DNA of 64,000 nucleotides from Paragorgia papillata (GCA_035771165.1 JAWNZC010000091.1:394501-458500), one strand, 5' to 3'; counted from the stretch's first letter, positions 1-8,357 are shown. Notes: generated from the letters alone by a model not told the origin. Translations and numbers: made by a program.

Positions 1-300
1 AAAAGACACAACCACGCAATGGAAGAACAGCAAAAGGCTAACGAAGCCTTCCGTGAACAAGAGGCAGCAGCAAGGAACAAGGAAAGAAAACTCCAAGAAG
101 AACTTTACAATGCAAAAGGTGATATTAAAGACACCAACAAAGCACTTGCAGAATTACAACAAGTTCGGAACATAAGAAATATTCCACCACCAAGATTAGA
201 AGACTATTACCAACCATCGCCTGAAATGAAAAAATATCAAATTATGGCTGTTGGACTAGCAGGTACTGGTGGTGGGTGGTTATTACACAAGTTGATATAA
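1..300 (+). CDS. Small coiled-coil protein with C-terminal hydrophobic segment, 5' partial, virus-like
   Basis: The frame is open from base 1, so the ATG at 19 may be internal and the gene may start outside the window. The visible protein is about 93-99 residues. The first 50 or so are Glu/Lys/Gln-rich and heptad-like (EEQQKANEAFREQEAAARN), which suggests a coiled coil. The last 20 or so are a glycine-rich hydrophobic stretch (IMAVGLAGTGGGWLL) that could be a membrane segment or a virion anchor. A perfect palindrome lies just after the stop, and the next gene converges on it. AT-rich, intronless and tightly packed with its neighbours. I do not recognise the family; a minor virion protein is only an inference from layout. 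Confidence 0.55.
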   Translation, partial: KRHNHAMEEQQKANEAFREQEAAARNKERKLQEELYNAKGDIKDTNKALAELQQVRNIRNIPPPRLEDYYQPSPEMKKYQIMAVGLAGTGGGWLLHKLI

Positions 301-306
301 GCTTTT

Positions 307-334
307 AAATTCCTATTTTTAAAAATAGGAATTT
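307..334. terminator. Perfect 28-bp palindrome between convergent genes
   Basis: A perfect 14+14 palindrome built on AATTCCTATTTTT and its complement sits 6 bases after the stop of the plus-strand gene and just before the stop of the minus-strand gene. Its position between two 3' ends suggests a shared bidirectional transcript end, as with intergenic hairpins in some virophages and large DNA viruses. The role is inferred from position and symmetry only. Confidence 0.5.
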
Positions 335-341
335 TTTTTAA

Positions 342-578
342 TTAAAGTTCATCAGTAGCTAAGGATTCTGGTAAATCTTCTTCATCCAACCAATTACTTA
401 ATTCTTCATCAACTTCAAAGTTTTCATTTGGTATGATGTAAACTTCATTTTCAAAATCCCATTCTACACGATCACCAAATGTGTCAAAAAGCTCAGTTAA
501 ATTACTAAACCAATACAGTTCTTGGTTTGAAACAACTATGTAACCTTCTGGATCTTCGTATTGTAATTCGTTATTCAT
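342..578 (-). CDS. Small acidic protein, unknown
   Basis: A 78-residue, strongly acidic protein rich in Glu, Asp and aromatic residues (NEVYIIPNENFEVDEELSNW), with no membrane segment or cysteine motif. The ATG at 578 is preceded by TAATAATAAAGAG, the same start-proximal motif seen at other genes of this block, which supports the start. It converges on the first gene across a palindrome. Family not recognised. Confidence 0.5.
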   Translation of the reverse strand: MNNELQYEDPEGYIVVSNQELYWFSNLTELFDTFGDRVEWDFENEVYIIPNENFEVDEELSNWLDEEDLPESLATDEL

Positions 579-621
579 CTCTTTATTATTATAATTTACA
601 TTATAATAAAAAAAATCAATT

Positions 622-825
622 TTAAGCGTTGTTCATAAGGTAAACCCAGTATTCAATACAATAAAATTCGTTAAAGTTTTTTTGATCATATTTGCTATAC
701 ATCACCCAAAGGTTGTATCCTTCGTTGCTACCATTTGTAAGATTAAAAATAAGTTTACCAATATCGAACCAAGTTTTAGATTTGAATTCACACTTTGCAA
801 CATTAATGTTGTTTTTAACTAACAT
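622..825 (-). CDS. Short PriCT-2-like protein
   Basis: A 67-residue protein with the spacing of a PriCT-2 (primase C-terminal 2) module: an aromatic start (TWFDIGKLIFNLTNGS), then EGYNLW and a following YSK, ending in a YW pair. The same pattern occurs in the neighbouring 270-residue protein (SWYTTGSVICNCTNGT ... EGLEIWHQFS), so the two look like paralogues. PriCT-2 is normally fused to viral D5-type primase-helicases; here it stands alone. The ATG follows TAAATAAAG and overlaps the 3' end of the upstream gene by 11 bases, so the two are probably co-oriented, tightly spaced viral genes. Assignment is by eye. Confidence 0.5.
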   Translation of the reverse strand: MLVKNNINVAKCEFKSKTWFDIGKLIFNLTNGSNEGYNLWVMYSKYDQKNFNEFYCIEYWVYLMNNA

Positions 826-1627
826 CTTTATTTAAAAGGCTATTAACTATGTTAAAACATCCTGCGTTACATAGTTCGTTTAAAAGTTTCTTCTTTTTTA
901 CTTTAGGTTCTAGTTTTTTCCGTTCTTCAGCAGTTACCTTAAAATACCTCGGTGTACAACCAATGTCATCAAATGACTTTAAATATCTAGTTGTTCTTTC
1001 TAACCAAAGCGGGTCGTTGTTAACATAAGGTTTAATATTAGTTGCTCTTGGGTTTGGTTTTTCTTTTTCATCACTGTTGTACCAGCTAATAATACTGTTA
1101 ATATCACAGATAAACCTAAAATTTTTGTGTTTCCATGTTGAGGTAAAAAAGTTTCTTAGTCCTCTGTCTTTAATTCTTTTACAAATGTTTTCTATAACAT
1201 GCTCGTCTTTTCCTTCTGACATGGTGTAAACAGCGGAACAAAGGTTGTTAAGTGCTTTGTTATTCCGCATTCTTCGAATTGACAACTTAGGAATAATAAT
1301 GTTGTAAACAAAGTTTCTCACTTCTGAGTCTGAAACTATTTGGGATTCACTTGGATTATAGGTTGTTCCACCGTCTTTGTAAATCATTGGCACTAATGAT
1401 CTTATGGCGTAAAGTATAACTTTTTTCTTAAACTGTTTCCATTTTTTATCACATAGTTCTTTGTTATATTTTTCATGGCGTTGGGAAAACTGATGCCAAA
1501 TTTCGAGACCTTCTTTAGTACCATTAGTACAATTACAGATAACACTCCCGGTTGTGTACCAGGATTTTGAATAAGGTTCGGCTCGGTTTGTTGAAAGTTG
1601 GGATAAGTAAAAGTTTAAAGTGTTCAT
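815..1627 (-). CDS. PriCT-2-like protein, 270 aa
   Basis: The N-terminal 60 residues carry a PriCT-2-like module: SWYTTGSVICNCTNGT, then EGLEIWHQFSQRHEKY and a KKWKQF close. In viral D5-like proteins this module joins primase and helicase. No helicase Walker motif is visible in the remaining 200 residues, which are Lys/Arg-rich and helical-looking, ending in a basic stretch (EPKVKKKKLLNELC). The ATG at 1627 is preceded by ACTATAATAAAGAG. The gene is divergent from the gene starting at 1713. A DNA-binding or replication-accessory role is an inference; it could equally be a lineage-specific family of unknown function. Confidence 0.55.
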   Translation of the reverse strand: MNTLNFYLSQLSTNRAEPYSKSWYTTGSVICNCTNGTKEGLEIWHQFSQRHEKYNKELCDKKWKQFKKKVILYAIRSLVPMIYKDGGTTYNPSESQIVSDSEVRNFVYNIIIPKLSIRRMRNNKALNNLCSAVYTMSEGKDEHVIENICKRIKDRGLRNFFTSTWKHKNFRFICDINSIISWYNSDEKEKPNPRATNIKPYVNNDPLWLERTTRYLKSFDDIGCTPRYFKVTAEERKKLEPKVKKKKLLNELCNAGCFNIVNSLLNKDVS

Positions 1628-1712
1628 CTCTTTATTATAGTAAGATTTTAAAGTGGGACACTTTTTGGAACCGTTTTTAGAACCGTTTAAAAAGATATAT
1701 AATAAAGGAATA
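1628..1712. promoter_or_regulatory. Divergent promoter with shared 60-bp leader
   Basis: This interval separates two divergent virus-like genes. On the minus side, TATAATAAAGAG abuts the ATG at 1627. On the plus side, GATATATAATAAAGGAATA abuts the ATG at 1713. The plus side also contains a leader with two tandem 15-bp GGAACCGTTTTTA-type repeats, repeated in inverted orientation at 3930-4003. The leader is open in frame (a possible GTG start at 1653), but its reuse upstream of an unrelated protein argues that it is a promoter/5' leader and not coding. Confidence 0.5.
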
Positions 1713-1716
1713 ATGG
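1651..1716 (+). repeat. Inverted leader repeat, left copy
   Basis: Nearly identical, in inverted orientation, to 3926-4003. It runs from AAGTGGGACAC through two GGAACCGTTTTTA-type 15-bp repeats to the ATGG of the gene. With the right copy it brackets a 2.3-kb pair of convergent genes. Confidence 0.75.
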
Positions 1717-2261
1717 ATTACATTAAAAAAAATGCGTTAGTTTCAAAGTTCCAAAAACTAATCTACCAAGACGAAATGCCGTCACTAAAAACGTTTGAAA
1801 TTGAAGTCAACTTTAATTTCATAATATTTCCGGTTGGTGAACTTGAAAAAATTTACGTGTTCATCGAAATAATGCAAAACAAAAAGAACCGAGGTCGTCT
1901 TTCAGATGCGCTAAAAAATATGTTTAAAATGCTTATTGACCATATAATTGGTCACGACACCGTTACAATTTTAAACGAAAGAAATAACAAAAAATACTAT
2001 ATGTTATACAAAAACATCTTCAAAGAATTCAACAGAAAAAAAATTTATCAACAAGAATACGGGCTTTATACCATTCCGTACAACCCTACCGGAACCAAAA
2101 GAAGAAACGCATATCCTGAAAAATATGGATTAGAATCATACAATGCATACGAATTAGAAAACTATATGCAAGAAGATTCGGATGACGAGGCTGATAAAGA
2201 CTTTGCTGAAAGTCTATACGATATGGTCACTTTTAGACCAAGAAGGTGTAAAAGGTGCTAA
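1713..2261 (+). CDS. Unknown virus-like protein, 182 aa
   Basis: I choose the ATG at 1713 (MDYIKKNALVSKF) because the upstream in-frame 20 codons are identical to the leader of the unrelated gene starting at 3929. The protein is Lys/Tyr/Asn-rich, with a beta-like central part (VNFNFIIFPVGELEKIYVFI), an acidic segment (MQEDSDDEADKDFAES) and a basic, cysteine-containing C-terminus (RPRRCKRC). No family is recognised. It converges on the next gene across a 27-bp palindrome. The acidic-then-basic tail could bind nucleic acid, but this is speculation. Confidence 0.5.
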   Translation: MDYIKKNALVSKFQKLIYQDEMPSLKTFEIEVNFNFIIFPVGELEKIYVFIEIMQNKKNRGRLSDALKNMFKMLIDHIIGHDTVTILNERNNKKYYMLYKNIFKEFNRKKIYQQEYGLYTIPYNPTGTKRRNAYPEKYGLESYNAYELENYMQEDSDDEADKDFAESLYDMVTFRPRRCKRC

Positions 2262-2275
2262 CAAAAAAAAATCCA

Positions 2276-2302
2276 ATTTCATATATTTTAAATATATGAA
2301 AT
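2276..2302. terminator. 27-bp palindrome between convergent genes
   Basis: Perfect 13-bp arms (ATTTCATATATTT and complement) around a single base, 15 bases after the stop of the plus-strand gene and 20 before the stop of the minus-strand gene. Same position class as the palindrome at 307-334, which suggests a shared 3'-end element for this gene block. Confidence 0.5.
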
Positions 2303-2321
2303 ATTTTTAAAAAAATAGGAA

Positions 2322-3929
2322 TTATGCCTTTTCAAGCTGTTTAATATAATCCCTTTTAAGTCTTTCATCAACCAAAGTAATGTTAAAGTTATATAACTCT
2401 ATCTTTTTTTCTTTACAAATTCCGTTAATTCGAATAATTTCCTCGTTAAGTTCACTTTCTTTTTCGTTTTCAAAATTTGTGCTTACAATTGATTTCAGTG
2501 GTTTTAACACCCTTCTATTGGTTTTTATGTATTTTTCAATTGTTCCTTTTTTGTACTCTTTTGCGTACGCAGTAAAGTTGTAGTTATCGTTCTCAGCAAG
2601 TGTAAACCCGTTGCTGAAAAAGTGATGGGCTACTTCCTCGTTTCGAAAATATCTAAGGTAAATAAGTTTCTTTTTGTTCCAGGTAGGTGTGGAATAGTTT
2701 TCCCACATTTCAGTTGAAAATCGTAGTGAAAAGGTGCTATCCTGTTTTTTGGTAAAGTCTAACCAAAGGTTGTGAAGAGATGGACAACCATCTGACAATC
2801 TGTGTAAAAGAAAACCATCATCCATCCATATCTTACCGCCAAATGGATAAGGTGGTAGTGATGCTGTTGAAACACATCCTTTGTTCCACATTTCCTTAAC
2901 ACTGTCATGACTATAGTTTTCATCACACATTTTTAAGGAAAACTTTTTCCATAGGTAAAACAGTCTTTCTTTTATGTTGTTGTTCTCATTAACCGCCATT
3001 CTACCTAAAATTTGACCACACCTTACCCAATCCTTAAGGTTGTGATTAGCGGTAAAGATGCTTTTTCTGTTGGTCTGAATTGATGAGTAATCGGGATCAC
3101 CCTCTTTTCTTTCTCCTTTCTTAAGTTTCTCTGGCTTGCGTGGTGGCATAGAACAGCCTTCAAAAACTAATCCACAGTTTATACAAAAATAGTTGTCGCC
3201 CTCCTCTTCCTTAATTAGGTGGAAGCAGTTGTCAATAAAGTCTCTGGGACTGTGTTCTTTACAGAACTTTTGGTCGCATTTCCTTTCACAGTAGTCACCC
3301 TTAAAAGAGTGTAAACAATAGTTTTGAAAATTACAACCTTTTACTGGTGAAAATGGTTGTTTAAAATCGTAATTTGGTGGAAATGTTTGTGGTTTTTCTC
3401 GTTGTTTTTTGATTGCGTGTAACATTTGACTAAACATTAGTGATGTTTCACTACTAAAATAACCAGGCTTGGTTCCCAAAAGTTTGGCTCTTGGTAATGA
3501 CAGCTTTATCACTCCTGGTATGCCTGAATCTTCAATAGACGGTAACTCGTCAGCAAGTTTTTGAAAACACTCTTTTTCACGTTTTTGTTCCAAGGTTAAA
3601 GGTTTTTCTTCTTTTTTCGGTTTCATCGGTTTTACTGGTTTTACTGGTTTTACAATGTTTAATCTTTGTTCAGCTTTCCTTAGTTGATCTGTTTTGCGCT
3701 TTTCCCCTAGTGGAACAACCACCTTTGGTGGATTTTTAGCTTTTCTTTGTTCAGCTTTCTTTAGTTTCTTTTCTTCAGCTGTTACTACAGGTTTCACGGG
3801 TTTTTTAGCTTTTCTTTGTTCAGCTTTCTTTAGTTTCTTTTCTTCTGCTGTTACTACAGGTTTCACGGGTTTTTTAGCTAATCTTTGTTTAGCTTTTCTT
3901 AATCTTTCTTTTTCACGTTTTTGTTCCAT
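2322..3929 (-). CDS. Large Lys-rich, zinc-ribbon protein with PriCT-2-like modules
   Basis: About 535 residues from the ATG at 3929; the 24 upstream in-frame codons are the shared leader. The N-terminal 110 residues are basic tandem repeats (KPVVTAEEKKLKKAEQRKA, two to three copies). The middle has cysteine clusters, including CERKCDQKFC and a zinc-ribbon-like CFHLIKEEEGDNYFCINCG, the spacing of a TFIIB/TFIIS-type ribbon. Two PriCT-2-like stretches follow: DWVRCGQILGRMA ... LFYLWKKFS and KIWMDDGFLLHRLSDG ... LHNLWLDF ... MWENY. A role in viral transcription or replication initiation is inferred from these parts. No polymerase or helicase catalytic motif is visible. The frame is intact, unlike the neighbouring Polinton segment. 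Confidence 0.55.
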   Translation of the reverse strand: MEQKREKERLRKAKQRLAKKPVKPVVTAEEKKLKKAEQRKAKKPVKPVVTAEEKKLKKAEQRKAKNPPKVVVPLGEKRKTDQLRKAEQRLNIVKPVKPVKPMKPKKEEKPLTLEQKREKECFQKLADELPSIEDSGIPGVIKLSLPRAKLLGTKPGYFSSETSLMFSQMLHAIKKQREKPQTFPPNYDFKQPFSPVKGCNFQNYCLHSFKGDYCERKCDQKFCKEHSPRDFIDNCFHLIKEEEGDNYFCINCGLVFEGCSMPPRKPEKLKKGERKEGDPDYSSIQTNRKSIFTANHNLKDWVRCGQILGRMAVNENNNIKERLFYLWKKFSLKMCDENYSHDSVKEMWNKGCVSTASLPPYPFGGKIWMDDGFLLHRLSDGCPSLHNLWLDFTKKQDSTFSLRFSTEMWENYSTPTWNKKKLIYLRYFRNEEVAHHFFSNGFTLAENDNYNFTAYAKEYKKGTIEKYIKTNRRVLKPLKSIVSTNFENEKESELNEEIIRINGICKEKKIELYNFNITLVDERLKRDYIKQLEKA

Positions 3930-4003
3930 TATTCCTTTATTATATATCTTTTTAAACGGTTCTAAAAACGGTTCCAAAAATGGTTCCAAAAAGTGTCCCA
4001 CTT
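3926..4003 (-). repeat. Inverted leader repeat, right copy
   Basis: Inverted partner of 1651-1716 with one extra 15-bp unit (three GGAACC-type units instead of two). It ends in GATATATAATAAAGGAATA directly before the ATG at 3929 and begins at the stop codon of the LamG-like gene. It probably acts as a promoter/leader. Confidence 0.75.
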
Positions 4004-4742
4004 AAATGTCATGCTGGTCCATTATTTTTTTGTTTATGCTTACAATATCATTTGTTTCTAAAAATCCGCTAATTACCTTAATATCGTAAATCTCTCCTTT
4101 AAATGGTTTTGATAACGGTCCTGTGGTTCCTGTAAACCTATCGTTCACAAATATTGTGCAACATGTTTCACCAATGGTTTTTGGATTTGCGTAAAAATCT
4201 GAATCCGCGCTTCGCTTTCCATTTACGTAAACACAGCTTCCGGACAGTAACCAATGACAAGAAATTATATGTTTTTCAAAAATATTAACATCACTTTGAA
4301 TTGTGCAGTTGTACTCCTTTGTTGGAAAACCTCCGCCATATGAAAGTTGGTTTGTTGTTCCAGTTTTATATCCAATGAATTTATCGTAATCACCATTATC
4401 GTTGCCAATAACATATGCCCACAAACCGGAATTGCTAATGTTTTCAATAACACGCACCACGATGAATATAGAAATGTTAATGTTAACCATTTCCGGACAT
4501 TTAAATATCATAAAACACTTTCTGGTATTTTGAATAAAATCTAATCCAGGTATTGGTCCTCTGTTGTACACGCTTTGAAAAAGTGAATATTCATTGTCTT
4601 GCACTCTTCCAACTCTAACACCTTTATCGGCTTGTCCAGTTTTTACAGCTTTTTGTAAATTAACGTCAAAAACAGTTTTGTAAGCGTAGCCGTACTGCTG
4701 ATGTTCTAATATTTTGTTTTCATAACCATAGTGTATACTCAT
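4002..4742 (-). CDS. LamG/concanavalin A-like lectin domain protein, virus-like
   Basis: A 246-residue protein whose C-terminal 170 residues read as a LamG/concanavalin A-like beta-sandwich: GLWAYVIGNDNGDYDKFIG, CHWLLSGSCVYVNGKR, and a closing PFKGEIYDIKVISGFL. Such domains occur in virion surface or fibre-type proteins and in many extracellular proteins. No signal peptide is visible. The start at 4742 follows TTTTAAATAAAA, the recurring start-proximal motif. The frame is intact. Surface attachment is only an inference; I see no receptor-binding evidence. Confidence 0.6.
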   Translation of the reverse strand: MSIHYGYENKILEHQQYGYAYKTVFDVNLQKAVKTGQADKGVRVGRVQDNEYSLFQSVYNRGPIPGLDFIQNTRKCFMIFKCPEMVNINISIFIVVRVIENISNSGLWAYVIGNDNGDYDKFIGYKTGTTNQLSYGGGFPTKEYNCTIQSDVNIFEKHIISCHWLLSGSCVYVNGKRSADSDFYANPKTIGETCCTIFVNDRFTGTTGPLSKPFKGEIYDIKVISGFLETNDIVSINKKIMDQHDI

Positions 4743-5014
4743 TTTTATTTAAAAGAAAAACGACGACAAAAGAATAATTCTACCAGACGGAATTCAGACA
4801 CTGGCAATCGGTCATCACAAAAGTCAATAAACGGAACGTAAGTAGCCCCTGGGGTGGATAGGTATTATTATTAAAAAATTAATAATAATGTTCTAGAATG
4901 AATTAGGGCAAACATGGCGCACATGAGTAAGGTGGTAAAATGGCGCCAAGACGTTGCCAAAATGATAAACCCAAAAGTGCGCTAGGACCCGCCCTACTCT
5001 ACTACTAGCCCCTT
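4743..5014. other. Boundary between AT-rich block and decayed Polinton
   Basis: Composition shifts here from AT-rich, gap-free coding to a more balanced, decayed segment. The stretch holds a short AT repeat near 4867-4889 (ATTATTATT / AATAATAAT) and CG-containing tracts (GGCGCC). I see no gene and no clear terminal inverted repeat, so I cannot say whether the junction is an insertion edge. Confidence 0.4.
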
Positions 5015-5653
5015 TTATACTCTGGGCTGGTACACATAGTGGGTGTCAGTCGTAAAGATACCGGATCTTACTGGGATTTCATCGGGACAGGTCGGAGTGA
5101 GATCGACAAACAAGTAGGAATATGGCTCTTTAGTCGCCATCTGATAGGCTTGCTGAAAAAACTTTGTGTTGCTAGGATACAACTGTTTGGCCAGATGAAT
5201 TACTTGACTAGCATCGCGGACATTTTTCGTGAGGACTCAGTAACTAGCGTTGAGAGAGATGGTACGGTGATCTTTGCTTTGATGAAACAAATTTTGCACG
5301 ATTTAAATTACACTGAGATTCCCATGGTGCGATTTCTTAGTAAAGAGTTTAGCAATTTCAGCGTCTTTTTCTCCCATCATATCGTCAATTATAAATAGAT
5401 TTCTTGTTTGGGGGTTAATGTGATCAATCATAGATTCGGGTAAACCTTGGACAAACTGAATCCCTGGAATTAGGGTTTCTATTTCAGCAAATGTATCTTG
5501 ATATTCTGTATAAAAATACACGACGTTTTCCGGAGGTGGGTCGATCATGATTTGGGCGTTAGCTAACAATTGTTTCACAAACGTTGTCTTGCCTGTCTTA
5601 GTACCTCCAGAGACCAAGAGCCCGAAAGGATGTGTTAGCTGTATGGAGTACAT
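5015..5653 (-). pseudogene. Polinton/adintovirus-type packaging ATPase (FtsK/HerA-like), two stops
   Basis: About 212 codons starting at 5653. The Walker A motif is SGGTKTGKTTF, and the Walker B region is NLFIIDDMMGE. Downstream in the same frame are IVQNLFHQ, SQVIHLAKQLYPSNTKFFQQ and a C-terminal HYVYQP end, all typical of the Polinton packaging ATPase, which pumps the genome into the capsid. In-frame stops TAA (5303-5305) and TGA (5237-5239) break it; no frameshift is needed. The zinc-finger gene and DNA polymerase remains lie upstream in the same orientation, as expected for one Polinton segment. Confidence 0.85.
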
Positions 5654-5685
5654 AGTTAAACTGAGCAGACCGATCTAGTGAAATC

Positions 5686-5922
5686 TTATTTATACCATTT
5701 TGGCCGCTTCGTACATTGTGCCCGTTTTGTGTACTTAGTATTTCGGATAAGTCTGTGTAATTCGTTTAACAAAGTTTCTAAATCTTTAGGAGAAGCTTTA
5801 GCGCGAATCAAATACGGTTGCCTATCTTTTGAAGAGAGTTGATGAACATTGGATAAATGATTTGCTAATCTTAATAAACCTTGCTTGCCACAGACAGGAC
5901 AATGCTTACGCCTTCGAGGCAT
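5686..5922 (-). CDS. Small C2H2 zinc-finger protein of Polinton segment
   Basis: A 78-residue basic protein. CPVCGKQGLLRLANHLSNVH gives one C2H2-type finger near the N-terminus; the rest is Lys/Arg-rich. It sits between the polymerase and ATPase remains, all on the minus strand, where Polintons often encode a small zinc-finger protein. The frame is intact, but expression is doubtful given its decayed neighbours. Confidence 0.6.
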   Translation of the reverse strand: MPRRRKHCPVCGKQGLLRLANHLSNVHQLSSKDRQPYLIRAKASPKDLETLLNELHRLIRNTKYTKRAQCTKRPKWYK

Positions 5923-6248
5923 GATAACAAATAAACGATTTGAAAAGGTACTAAAAAATAAATACTTTATATGGCCCTGGGGGCCTTTTTCGTGGCCCTA
6001 TGGCCCTATCGCTTGAATACACTCTCTGTCTCCTCTGAATCCCCACCCCCACCCCTACCCCTGTGCAGTAAAAGACCCTCATTAAGCCCTTGAACCACCA
6101 CGCCAGAAAATTGACAACAGGTAGTGTTAATAAAAGATATATTATTCAATTTCCTATTTACAAGTACACACAAAAGTATTAATTATCAGCACACAAAGTT
6201 AAAATCTCTAAACTATTTACAATTATTTACAGATCCCATGTACAAAAA
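5923..6248. other. Polinton intergenic stretch
   Basis: No gene seen. It contains short GGCCCT-type repeats near 5973-6010 and a pyrimidine-rich tract near 6040-6065, then AT-rich sequence up to the polymerase stop codon. Confidence 0.4.
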
Positions 6249-8357
6249 TTAGTAACCGTACGGAATGGTGTTGAAATTTTCTACAATTACTCGTTTATTG
6301 TACACTATCCTATAGTCCTTGTGTTGTTGTTTTGTGATAACTTGTTTTGTGCTAGTGTTCCGAGTAATTTTGAAAGGTATATCTACAGCAACTTTCACTG
6401 GATCTGTGTTTTTCATATCACACAGAACATTAAGTTATACTAAATCACACATTGAAATTAACTGTTTCCAATGTTTGAAAATTTAAAGTGATACCTCGTA
6501 TCTTACAACACGTTTTTCCGCTACTAAGTTCATAAGAATAGTTATTTGGGCCCCCGGAGACGAAGGTCGTGATAAATAGACGCCTGTCTCCGGTTCTGGC
6601 TGTCCTGGTTTACTCACGTAAATCACAGAGTCCGGGTCGTAATATAGCACTCTTTCTCCGAGCTGTTCCAACGTGCTGTAGAGCTTTAACAGGGCGTGAG
6701 CAGTTCTGAAAGCAGCAATCACCACGTTGGTCTTGGCATTCGGTTCGATGAAGTTATCTTTGTGTTCATATCGTAGCTCTATGACATCACTCACAAACGA
6801 AGCATCGATCACTTCTATTTCGTCGGCCGTCAACATGTCGAAATACTCTTGCGGATCTGTGACGAGCTTTACTTTAGTCATGTTGGTTCTCTGCGCAGAT
6901 TTCCCCGCAAGACAAAACAAAAATCAATATCTATTAACAATATTAATGTGCGCTCTCTCTAATAAATTTACGTTATTTATTACGATATTTATTACAATAT
7001 TTGTACTCACCCCAAAAAGAGTTCAACAAGAGCTTCGCCAAAGCACGGAGTCGCAGCCCTCCGGATAACCGCTAGATTCCTGCTTGATCTTCAGGAATGT
7101 GTCGATGTAGTCCTTGAATAGCTCGTTGCTCTGTTGGGGAAAATACCACACTTCGTGTATTCCGATCAACCGATATCCTTTCTCCAAAGCTTTCTGTAAT
7201 TCATTGGTTACCCAAGTACCCTGAATTGCATGCTCCTGGTCTGTATGGGTGCATTGCTCTTGGTTCAATCCGTCAGCACAAGTTTGGCACAGCGGGAACA
7301 TAAGCTTTCCGTGAGCACGATACGGTAGAACCGGATGGTAAAGACCACGTGGGGGGAGAACGGTACTTTAACCAAACCGAAATACTCTGTGATATCGCCA
7401 AAGTTCTCGGTGATAATCTCAGGATGGCCCACAGGATATGAACAGTACTTATTCGCCCATGGATACAAACTTGTAAAGTCCACATAATGAATTTGCTCGT
7501 CTTGTTGGCATTGATGGAACAACTTCGCCGCGTTCATGCGCCCCCGGTACAGTCCGTGTCTGGGTTCGAGAGGCTCGGAGATTTCAAAATTATCGAAATA
7601 AGGTTTTATCTCAGCGTTCGTTTCGAGTTGACGCTTCAAGTTGCACTCCCACATCTCAATCACGTTGTAACCTTCACGTTTTAGAAAACGCGTTTTCTCG
7701 AGCGTGCGCTAATGTAAATCTTGCATGGTTTGTTGACTGGCGGGGTTCACCATGTCTCGTGCGTAAGAAGTGACGCAGCCGTGCCAGAAACACCCATGGA
7801 GCTCGTAGATGGTGTTTGACTCTGCATGATACCCATCAACACGATACTGACCGAGAGTGACGAATGGAAATATCGTTGCTTTGTGCTGTGTATGCTAACC
7901 ACTTTAGAGCAATAACCGACTGTTTATCGTGAGGTCTATAACCATGTGGAGGAATTACAGCGATCGATTCTTCACGAAGAAAGTTCTTTCGAAAGACTAG
8001 GTTGCACGCTGAAGCAATTGTGAGACAATTTTCAAACGGATCAATGTTGGTAACAGATCGAAACAGTTCGCGATATTCAAGACAACACTTCCGAAGGATG
8101 TCAACGTCCGATCAACAATACTGTAGAATTTCTTGTTGAAAATCAAATACGTATTCGTTGGCTCTCAGATTATTGTACCACTGGTAAAATTTTGTACGGT
8201 CTTCAGGAGCCATTCCGTCCGGATCGTAATAGCTTGCGTCCGGGAGGGGGCCTCGGTAGTTTTGGTTGGTTTCGGTGTTGAAATGTTGCGGAAAGTAACC
8301 TTTGGAAAGTTCACTCAAACCAAATGTTTTCGGAAAACTTGCTACAATCCTGGCCAA
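6249..8357 (-). pseudogene. polB: Protein-primed DNA polymerase B of a Polinton, fragmented and 5'-truncated
   Basis: Collinear remains in several frames on the minus strand. At 8112-8357 there is KTFGLSELSKGYFPQHFN, an N-terminal-region block; a TGA then interrupts the frame. At 7265-7663 motif A reads YVDFTSLYPWAN. At 7023-7301 there is a Cys/His linker (LFPLCQTCAD ... CTHTDQEH). At 6483-6920 the motif C region reads YYDPDSVIY, where YYDTDS is usual. The conserved C-terminus (RIVYNKRVI ... IPYGY) ends at 6249. A roughly 105-bp AT-rich insertion separates two blocks at about 6903-7012. The exonuclease end is lost where the satellite begins. This enzyme family replicates Polinton DNA from a protein primer; this copy cannot work. 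Confidence 0.85.

Noticed and set aside
1653..1712. N-terminal extension MGHFLEPFLEPFKK from a GTG start
   Set aside because: The same leader precedes an unrelated gene at 3929; better explained as promoter or 5' leader.
5039..5398. Plus-strand frame of 119 codons
   Set aside because: Antisense to the packaging ATPase, which has clear motifs on the minus strand.
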